12,726 bases of DNA from Spirochaetaceae bacterium (lineage in GTDB: Bacteria; Spirochaetota; Spirochaetia; CADAEX01). The stretch spans positions 1 through 12,726 of the forward strand of contig WRFK01000022.1 of assembly GCA_009778835.1 (NCBI GenBank). The letters run 5' to 3'. This document shows positions 7,806 to 12,726 of the stretch, one piece after another (position 1 is the first letter of the stretch; each line of letters opens with the position of its first letter). Below the pieces are notes generated by a model, which saw only the letters and a list, made by a program, of their open reading frames with translations, did no database searches and was not told where the DNA came from. The position numbers and the translations under genes are program-made.

Positions 7806-9068
7806 TTATTCCTTAGCAATAGTTATCATAATGTTGTTGATTTTTGTAATAGAAACAGAATTAACAGTAAGTATAACATTTCCAAAAGATATTACGTCTT
7901 TTTTCTTTGGTATTCTTCCCAGTTCATCAATTACATATCCGCCAATAGTCTGGGAAAATCTCCCTATTGGAAGATTTGTTCCAAGCCTGTCGTTTATAGT
8001 GCTTATTAATGCATTTCCCTGCACAAGATAAGTATTTTCGCTTACCGGAGTTATTTTCCCGCTTTCCATTTGCATAGAATCTCTTTCATCATAAAGTTCT
8101 CCGACAATCTCTTCAAGAATATCTTCCATTGTTACAATACCGGCAAGACCGCTATATTCATCAAGCACAATGGCAAGATTTCTCTTTTCTTTTTGCATTA
8201 TAAAAAGAGCTTCCCGAATCTTTTTATTTACAGAGATAAAAAAAGGAGGGATCATGATGTCGGACAACTTCATAAGAGAAACATCATCCGCAGAACCAGA
8301 TACTCTTTTAACAAGATCTTTTACCAGCACTATGCCTACAATATTTTCCTGATTTCTGTCAAATACAGGAATGCGGGAATATCCTTTTGAACTTATAAGC
8401 CCCATTACATCTTTTATAAGAACGCTTTTTTCAAGACTAAAAACATCTGTCCTGTATGTCATTATGCTGCTTATATTCTGTTGCCCAAGACGAAATACAG
8501 CATGTACCATTTCTGTCTCGTAATCTTCGAGAACTCCCTGAGCATCGGCATATTTTACAAGCCTTAAAATTGCGCCTGTTGTTATTGGATCTTTCTGTTT
8601 CTTTGAAAATTTTTTTGTAATTAATCTGCTTATAAGAGTAATAAAAAAAACAAATGGCGAAAAAATAATAATAATAAAATTTATTAATGGAGCTGCAATA
8701 ACTGCTATTGCTTGATTGTGCGCAAGCGCAATATTCTTTGGAACTACATCCCCAAAAATCAATACAAAAAGCGTTATAATACCTGTCATTGCACCAATAA
8801 CAGCTTCTCCAAACAGTTCCAATGTGATTTTAGTAGCCAGTACTGAAATTGTAATATTCGCAAGATTGCTGCCTGCAAGAACTGTTGTAAGAAATTTCTC
8901 GGGTTTTTTAAGAATTTTTTTTATTAACCTTACTCTCTTGCTGTGTTTTTCCGCAAGAGCTTCTATTTGAATAGAAGATAGAGATGTAAAAGCAGTTTCT
9001 GTAAGAGAACAAAAAGCAGAGAAAAACAATAATGCAAAAATTGCCAAGAGTTCCAGCTTTATAAACAT
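7806..9068 (-). CDS. CNNM/CorC-type membrane protein (DUF21, two CBS domains, CorC_HlyC)
   Basis: A 420-residue membrane protein of the CNNM/CorB family, often annotated hemolysin-like and linked to Mg2+ (or Co2+) export or homeostasis. The N-terminal DUF21/CNNM membrane domain (about 1-150) has the motifs FCSLTETAFTSL (19-30) and FGDVVPKNIA (105-114). A linker with TEMVHAVFRLG leads to a CBS pair: CBS1 about 200-255 (GYSRIPVFD) and CBS2 about 268-325 (VLDEYSGLAGIVTMEDILEEIVGE). A CorC_HlyC domain (about 340-418) with QTIGGYVIDELGRIP ends the protein. The length is typical. The ATG at 9068 lies 37 nt after the hydrogenase-like gene stop; no strong ribosome binding site precedes it, so a nearby alternative start cannot be excluded. 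The next gene follows after 5 nt. CBS domains commonly bind adenine nucleotides. Transport activity is a family inference. Confidence 0.93.
   Translation of the reverse strand: MFIKLELLAIFALLFFSAFCSLTETAFTSLSSIQIEALAEKHSKRVRLIKKILKKPEKFLTTVLAGSNLANITISVLATKITLELFGEAVIGAMTGIITLFVLIFGDVVPKNIALAHNQAIAVIAAPLINFIIIIFSPFVFFITLISRLITKKFSKKQKDPITTGAILRLVKYADAQGVLEDYETEMVHAVFRLGQQNISSIMTYRTDVFSLEKSVLIKDVMGLISSKGYSRIPVFDRNQENIVGIVLVKDLVKRVSGSADDVSLMKLSDIMIPPFFISVNKKIREALFIMQKEKRNLAIVLDEYSGLAGIVTMEDILEEIVGELYDERDSMQMESGKITPVSENTYLVQGNALISTINDRLGTNLPIGRFSQTIGGYVIDELGRIPKKKDVISFGNVILTVNSVSITKINNIMITIAKE
7810..7814 (-). promoter_or_regulatory. Ribosome binding site of the lactate-type permease, overlapping the upstream gene
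   Basis: The minus strand reads AAGGA, 9 nt before the permease ATG. It lies partly within the last two codons of the CNNM-type gene, so ribosomes finishing that gene can re-initiate directly. Confidence 0.7.
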
Positions 9069-9105
9069 AAATCAAAACCAGACTTTAAAAGGAATGTTTA
9101 AATTA

Positions 9106-10446
9106 TCAATCATTTATTGTTTTACTACTTTCATTTTGTTCTGTTTCATGAAGTTTAAACACAGAAGGCATTTTCTTTTCCAGGGTTGCCATACGTTTTG
9201 CAACTTCCCGGATCTCATCTTTAAGAATAAAAATACAATCGCTTTTTTCAGCATAACCTCTTACTATATCTTCCGCAAGAGCCCTGCAAGTCGGAGCACC
9301 GCATGATCCACAATCAAGGCCAGGAAGTTCTTTATGGATAATATCAAGTTTTTCCATTTTCTGCATAGCTATTTCAATATCTTCGTCCAGTTTCATAATT
9401 GGCTTTGAATATATTTCCTGTGTCCACGAGAGGTCAAAGCCCGGCTTCTTGAGTATTTCATCTCCCAAAACAGCGTTATGATTCTCTTTTAAAACCCTTT
9501 TTAGTGCAGACCTGGCTATAAACGTATTTTCAACATTAAGAGTTCCGCCAACGCAACCACCTGGACAGGCCATAGCTTCTACAAAATCAATATCATCTAT
9601 ATCTTCGTTTTCTATTTGTTCAAGAACTTTTATTACCTGCTGAATTCCATCCACAGAAATACTTTTGGGAGCGCCTATTGCATTACTTTCTCCATCGCTG
9701 TGCGCCCACCCTATTCCCGCAGCTGAAACATTTGAATATCTTGTGGGATTCTTGATTTTTTTAATAGCTGTTCTTAATTCCAGATAAATAGTACTTGCCC
9801 CTATTATTCCGTCAACAAAAGAGCTTTCATCTCCTATAGGAGATCTTACTGCAGTAACTTTTGCAGGGCATGGAGAAATAAAAAAAACTCCTATGTTTTT
9901 CTTGTCTTTATGTATAATTTTTTTTACAACTCTTGCAGCAACTTCCATTGGAGATTGTATTTGTATAACGTGGTCAATAAGAGCAGGAAACCTTGCCTGT
10001 ATAAGCCTTACAACAGCAGGGCAAGATGACGATATAAGGGGTTTGGGATAGTTGTTTGTTTCAATCATTTTTTTGGTTGCAATTGTTACTATTTCCGCTG
10101 CCCTTGCAACTTCATATACATCATCAAATCCTATTTCAAGCAAAGCAGAAAGTATGTATTCCGGCCTTTCCACTTCCTTAAACTGCCCATATAAACTTGG
10201 AGCTGGAATAGCCACTTTAAAATCATATTTATTTATTATATCAAGAGGATCAGATACTGCTTTTTTTGCAAGAGAAGGGCAACTGCGTATACATTCACCG
10301 CAATCAATACATCTATCTGTTATTATATAAGCTTTTCCATCCCTGACCCTGATTGCTTCTGTGGGACAGTTTGATATGCAGTTTGTGCATCCACGACAGA
10401 GTGATTCATCTAAGGTAACTGAATGGTAATAATCTTTTTTTTCCAT
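9106..10446 (-). CDS. Divergent [FeFe]-hydrogenase-family iron-sulfur protein (2x[4Fe-4S] + H-cluster domain + C-terminal FeS domain)
   Basis: A 446-residue cytosolic iron-sulfur protein related to the [FeFe]-hydrogenase large subunit. N-terminal 2[4Fe-4S] ferredoxin domain: C17, C20, C23, C27 and C46, C49, C52, C56. The H-cluster domain (about 75-320) has L1 as ISSSCPAVV (C142), L2 as SPCPAKVTAV (C193, K196) and L3 as EAMACPGGCVGG (C294, C298), so all four cysteines that bind the H-cluster are present. The proton-relay cysteine of L1 (TSCCP) is Ser, and the L2 glutamate is Ala. A C-terminal LDCGSCGAPTC motif (C379, C382, C387) plus C404 forms an extra [4Fe-4S] domain of the Fe-S/PF04060 type. 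There is no PAS domain and no NuoE/NuoF partner nearby. This layout resembles HfsB-like and putative sensory hydrogenases rather than bulk H2-producing enzymes. The gene starts 52 nt after the RsbW-like gene, with only a weak GGAA upstream. Catalytic activity is doubtful; a redox or H2-sensing role is inference. Confidence 0.88.
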   Translation of the reverse strand: MEKKDYYHSVTLDESLCRGCTNCISNCPTEAIRVRDGKAYIITDRCIDCGECIRSCPSLAKKAVSDPLDIINKYDFKVAIPAPSLYGQFKEVERPEYILSALLEIGFDDVYEVARAAEIVTIATKKMIETNNYPKPLISSSCPAVVRLIQARFPALIDHVIQIQSPMEVAARVVKKIIHKDKKNIGVFFISPCPAKVTAVRSPIGDESSFVDGIIGASTIYLELRTAIKKIKNPTRYSNVSAAGIGWAHSDGESNAIGAPKSISVDGIQQVIKVLEQIENEDIDDIDFVEAMACPGGCVGGTLNVENTFIARSALKRVLKENHNAVLGDEILKKPGFDLSWTQEIYSKPIMKLDEDIEIAMQKMEKLDIIHKELPGLDCGSCGAPTCRALAEDIVRGYAEKSDCIFILKDEIREVAKRMATLEKKMPSVFKLHETEQNESSKTIND

Positions 10447-10498
10447 AAATAAAAATAATTCCGCTTTTTATAAAAGAAAGGGGAAATCAAAAGAGATT

Positions 10499-10912
10499 TT
10501 ATGCCAGCTTTACTTTAATAGTAACAGTAGTCCCCTCTCCCGGCTTACTATTTATTTCCATAAAATCAGAATTTTTTTTAATATTGGGAAGCCCCATACC
10601 TGCGCCAAATCCCATTTCCCGTATCATGTCTGTAGCTGTGGAATAACCCTCCTGCATGGCAAGGTCAATATCAGGTATACCCGGCCCTTTGTCTGCTATA
10701 ACCATTGTAACGATTTCCGGAGTTATGTCTATATGAACATCGCCTCCGCCGCCATGTATAACCATATTAATTTCAGCTTCATAAAGAGAAATAACTGCTT
10801 TTTTTATAATAGCAGGGCTAATACCCAACTGTAAAAATTTTTTCTTTAAACTACTTGATGCAATACCTGCGGCAGACATATCTCCTTCAGGTATGTTAAA
10901 ATTTAATTCCAT
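10499..10912 (-). CDS. Small RsbW/anti-sigma-type ATP-binding protein (GHKL ATPase)
   Basis: A 137-residue single-domain GHKL ATPase of the kind found in anti-sigma factor and serine kinase proteins (RsbW, SpoIIAB). Motifs: N-box LYEAEINMVIHGG (E45/E47 and N49), G1 DKGPGIPD (74-81) and G2 GFGAGMGLPNIKK (101-113), then GEGTTVTI near the end. The length is typical and no other domain is attached. Starting at the ATG at 10912, it lies 10 nt after the ECF S-component stop, with AGGTGG overlapping that stop. No sigma factor, anti-anti-sigma (STAS) protein or PP2C phosphatase gene is in view, so its target is unknown. Small ATPases of this type are known beside [FeFe]-hydrogenase-like genes in several anaerobes, which suggests that the next gene product is a functional partner. 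The GHKL identity is seen; the regulatory role is inferred. Confidence 0.85.
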   Translation of the reverse strand: MELNFNIPEGDMSAAGIASSSLKKKFLQLGISPAIIKKAVISLYEAEINMVIHGGGGDVHIDITPEIVTMVIADKGPGIPDIDLAMQEGYSTATDMIREMGFGAGMGLPNIKKNSDFMEINSKPGEGTTVTIKVKLA

Positions 10913-10922
10913 ATATTTTTAG

Positions 10923-11471
10923 TTACCACCTAAAGTACATTACAGGAGGATAAGCTTTTTTTACCGAAACTGCAAGCGTCATCCCACCGGCAATTCCAGC
11001 CAGATTCTGAATTATATTACCAGGTATCTCAATCAATGCAGCTCCGGGACCTACCAGAAGGAGTCCTGCCAAAAAATAGCCCGATACCATTACAATTGCG
11101 CCTACAAGAAAACACAAAAGGGCTTGAAAAAATATATTAACCCTGCAATTTTCTTTTATAAAAATACTGTAGACAACTGCAACAAAAAACCCCTGATGCC
11201 CATGAACAATAAATGAAACAGGCGCCCACTGACCATATCCGCCAATAAGATCAGCAATACCTGTTCCAAGCCCTCCTGCAAGAAAAGCTGAAACAGGACC
11301 AAATATAAATGCAATAAAAAATATTGCTACATCTCCAAGATTAACATAACCACGCGTAGGCGCAACAGGAATTCTCACAACAATCGTAAAAATTGTAACA
11401 ATTGCAGATAAAATCACTACCGAAGCTATCTTAAATGCTAATGTATCAGAAAATCTTTCTGTTTTCGACAC
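10923..11471 (-). CDS. ECF transporter S (substrate-binding) component, substrate unknown
   Basis: A 182-residue integral membrane protein with 5-6 hydrophobic segments, matching the size of S components that capture a vitamin or cofactor precursor for an energy-coupling-factor importer. Typical stretches are APTRGYVNLGDVAIFFIAF (37-55, loop 1 and start of a helix), FGPVSAFLAGGLGTGIADLIG (57-77), QWAPVSFIVHGHQGF (81-95) and EIPGNIIQNLAGIAGG (148-163). It resembles the riboflavin/thiamin-precursor-like S families generally (ECF-type, PF12822/PF07155-like), but I cannot assign a ligand. The start is a GTG at 11471, one base after the ecfT stop, with GGGGA 4 nt upstream; no ATG is near. Adjacent EcfT and EcfA indicate a dedicated (group I) ECF system. 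No riboswitch can be tested because the operon start is outside the window. Confidence 0.85.
   Translation of the reverse strand: MSKTERFSDTLAFKIASVVILSAIVTIFTIVVRIPVAPTRGYVNLGDVAIFFIAFIFGPVSAFLAGGLGTGIADLIGGYGQWAPVSFIVHGHQGFFVAVVYSIFIKENCRVNIFFQALLCFLVGAIVMVSGYFLAGLLLVGPGAALIEIPGNIIQNLAGIAGGMTLAVSVKKAYPPVMYFRW
10926..10931 (-). promoter_or_regulatory. Ribosome binding site of the RsbW-like gene, abutting the S-component stop
   Basis: The minus strand reads AGGTGG immediately followed by the TAA stop of the S-component gene, 13 nt before the ATG of the RsbW-like gene. The spacing is a little long, but the overlap supports translational coupling. Confidence 0.5.
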
Positions 11472-11472
11472 T

Positions 11473-12255
11473 TTATCCCCATAGAAAAATGTAATATACG
11501 ATAATAGATATAAGAAAAAATGACAATATAAGTTGTCTCCACAACTTTTTTATACCATCCATTTTTCTGATTTTTCCGGGTTTGTTGATTCGCCCTATTC
11601 CTCTTGTTTCAAGAACCATTGCAAGATTTGGTATACTTTTTACAGATTGGATTAAAACCGATGCAAGCACAGAAAGGAGTTTCTTAAATCTTGCAGGAAA
11701 ATTCCATTTTGAAACAGATTCGGAATATTTGGTAAGCCTCATTTTATGAGCCTCTGTTGTGTTTTCATAAACCGATGCAGCATAAGGGAGATATCTGAAA
11801 GTAAGAGAAATAATAAGAGCTGCTTTATATGGAAGCCTGAAAAACCTTAAGGAAAGTGTAAGATCTTCGATTCTTGTTGTTTTCAAAAATAAATAAAAAA
11901 GAAGAGTTAATCCAAAAAAACGAGCTATAAGATAAAATGCTTCATACAACCCTTTTTCTGTAATAAAAGGGTAGTCAAAAATCATAATAAAAACTTTTCC
12001 ATCGGGGTAGAATGGAGGGGTAAAGAGAACGATCATTAAAAGAAGCGGGAAAACAGCTTTTATTGGTTTTATTATTTCTTTAAAACCAACAGCAAAAATC
12101 CCTGTTAAAAAAACAAAAACAATAACTGCATAATATTTTATGCATGAAAGAGGAAGAAAAAAATATATTGATAAAAACAAAAGAAAAAAGAGCTTTATTC
12201 TTGGATCAAATCTGTGAAGAAAAGAATTTCTTTTAATATATGTTTCTGAAATCAT
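11473..12255 (-). CDS. ecfT: ECF transporter transmembrane (T) component, CbiQ/EcfT family
   Basis: A 260-residue membrane scaffold that couples ATP hydrolysis by EcfA to movement of the S component. Residues are counted from the ATG at 12255. It opens with the family motif SFLHRFDPRIKLFFLL (about 11-26), followed by four or more hydrophobic segments, FRYLPY (153-158), and the long cytoplasmic coupling region. There the second Arg-containing coupling motif is clear as ETRGIG (216-221); the first appears as EAHKMR (168-173), a looser form of the Ala-Arg-Gly motif. A final transmembrane helix ends the protein. The frame extends upstream to a TTG at 12312, but the ATG at 12255 is better: AGGGGA lies 9 nt before it, and it starts 2 nt after the ecfA stop. 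The ecfS gene starts 1 nt after this gene ends, so the three are coupled. Confidence 0.9.
   Translation of the reverse strand: MISETYIKRNSFLHRFDPRIKLFFLLFLSIYFFLPLSCIKYYAVIVFVFLTGIFAVGFKEIIKPIKAVFPLLLMIVLFTPPFYPDGKVFIMIFDYPFITEKGLYEAFYLIARFFGLTLLFYLFLKTTRIEDLTLSLRFFRLPYKAALIISLTFRYLPYAASVYENTTEAHKMRLTKYSESVSKWNFPARFKKLLSVLASVLIQSVKSIPNLAMVLETRGIGRINKPGKIRKMDGIKKLWRQLILSFFLISIIVYYIFLWG
11476..11480 (-). promoter_or_regulatory. Ribosome binding site deciding the GTG start of the S-component gene
   Basis: The minus strand reads GGGGA just before the ecfT TAA stop, 4 nt from the GTG at 11471. It supports the non-ATG start and coupled translation with ecfT. Confidence 0.5.
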
Positions 12256-12257
12256 CG

Positions 12258-12726
12258 TTACCCATCCCCTGCTGTCGAAATGTCCAAAAGGCCGGCTAAC
12301 TTTTTTTCGCAATCTGAGTCAACGAATGTTCCATCTTCCATAATAATAATCCGGTCTGCGAATCCCACAGAAAGTTTTATATCATGAGAGATGATCATTA
12401 TTGCCGGCAGGGGATCAAGACTTCGAATATTTTTTATAATAAAAGCATAATCTTTAAAAGATATACCAGAATCCGCTTCATCGATAATCACTATTTTTTT
12501 ATTAAGAAGATAATAGATAGCTGCCTGTAGCCTTTTTCTTGCTCCATAGCTCATTAGCGCAGGAGGCATATCAGCGTTATCAAGATAAAAAATATCTATT
12601 GCTTCATCAACCATTTTTTTTATTTCTGATTTATCTTTTTTGCTCCCTTTTAATCCAAACGCAAGCTCCTCTCCTACTGTGGGGAGAAAAAGCTGGAGAT
12701 CGGGATTTTGCAAAAAATAAGAGACA
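12258..12726 (-). CDS. ECF transporter ATPase (EcfA/CbiO type), C-terminal part; cut by right edge
   Basis: ABC-type ATPase that powers the ECF importer. About 156 C-terminal codons are present and the frame is open at the right edge, so Walker A and the true start are outside. The first visible residues, VSYFLQNPDLQLF, are the Q-loop, which shows that the frame is a continuing gene and that an in-frame TTG at 12713 is not a start. Next come TVGEELAFGL, the signature helix MSYGARKRLQAA (in place of LSGGQ), Walker B KIVIIDEADSGIS with the catalytic Glu, and the switch histidine in IMIISHDI, followed by the short CbiO-type tail with IIIMEDGTFV. The D-loop ends SGIS rather than the usual SGLD. 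The TAA stop is 2 nt before the ecfT ATG. Only one ATPase gene is in view, so it may work as a homodimer, unless a second lies just outside. Confidence 0.92.
   Translation of the reverse strand, partial: VSYFLQNPDLQLFLPTVGEELAFGLKGSKKDKSEIKKMVDEAIDIFYLDNADMPPALMSYGARKRLQAAIYYLLNKKIVIIDEADSGISFKDYAFIIKNIRSLDPLPAIMIISHDIKLSVGFADRIIIMEDGTFVDSDCEKKLAGLLDISTAGDG
12265..12270 (-). promoter_or_regulatory. Ribosome binding site deciding the ecfT start
   Basis: The minus strand reads AGGGGA, 9 nt before the ATG at 12255 and inside the last codons of the ATPase gene. It favours this ATG over the upstream TTG at 12312. Confidence 0.65.

Noticed and set aside
9106..10446. Bulk H2-producing [FeFe]-hydrogenase catalytic subunit
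   Set aside because: The proton-relay Cys and L2 Glu are missing, and no NuoE/NuoF-type partners or maturases are in the window.
12256..12312. TTG-initiated extension of EcfT by 19 residues, overlapping ecfA
   Set aside because: The ATG at 12255 has a well-placed AGGGGA, and the family motif begins shortly after it.

Overview
The window looks like chromosomal DNA from an AT-rich, probably anaerobic or fermentative bacterium. The pointers are an [FeFe]-hydrogenase-family protein, an ECF-type transporter, a lactate-permease-family carrier, low-GC codon use, and Shine-Dalgarno sites of the GGAG/AAGGA/GGGGA type. Lineage cannot be fixed from the sequence. The hybrid kinase and the hydrogenase-like gene resemble types common in Spirochaetota, Firmicutes, Elusimicrobiota and Desulfobacterota, but this is impression only. 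There is no rRNA, tRNA, transposase, CRISPR array or phage gene.

Layout, left to right. (1) 1-1202, minus: the first 400 codons of htpG (Hsp90), running off the left edge. Its upstream region has a good sigma70-type promoter, and a 63-bp inverted repeat starts about where the transcript should begin. (2) 1389-2498, plus: an M29-family metallo-aminopeptidase, divergent from htpG and the only plus-strand gene. (3) 2499-2614: a convergent intergenic gap with three 17-bp tandem repeats. (4) 2615-6052, minus: a large soluble hybrid histidine kinase (GAF-PAS-PAS-GAF-HisKA-HATPase-REC-REC) that looks richer in G+C than its neighbours. (5) 6163-12726, minus: seven closely spaced genes. In transcription order they are an ECF ATPase (5' end off the window), EcfT, an ECF substrate-binding S component, a small RsbW-like ATPase, a divergent [FeFe]-hydrogenase-like iron-sulfur protein, a CNNM/CorC-type membrane protein with CBS domains, and a LldP-type permease.

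How the genes may work together. The first four genes of the right-hand cluster have intergenic gaps of 2, 1 and 10 nt, with Shine-Dalgarno sites at or over the preceding stop codons, so they are very likely co-transcribed and translationally coupled. EcfA, EcfT and EcfS form a complete vitamin or cofactor importer with a single ATPase. The RsbW-like protein and the hydrogenase-like protein look like a signalling or redox-sensing pair: the H-cluster cysteines are kept, but the usual proton-relay cysteine and the L2 glutamate are lost. Joining such a pair to an ECF importer and then to a CNNM protein and a lactate-type permease is the most unusual feature of the window. A functional link between uptake and redox sensing is inference from gene order only.
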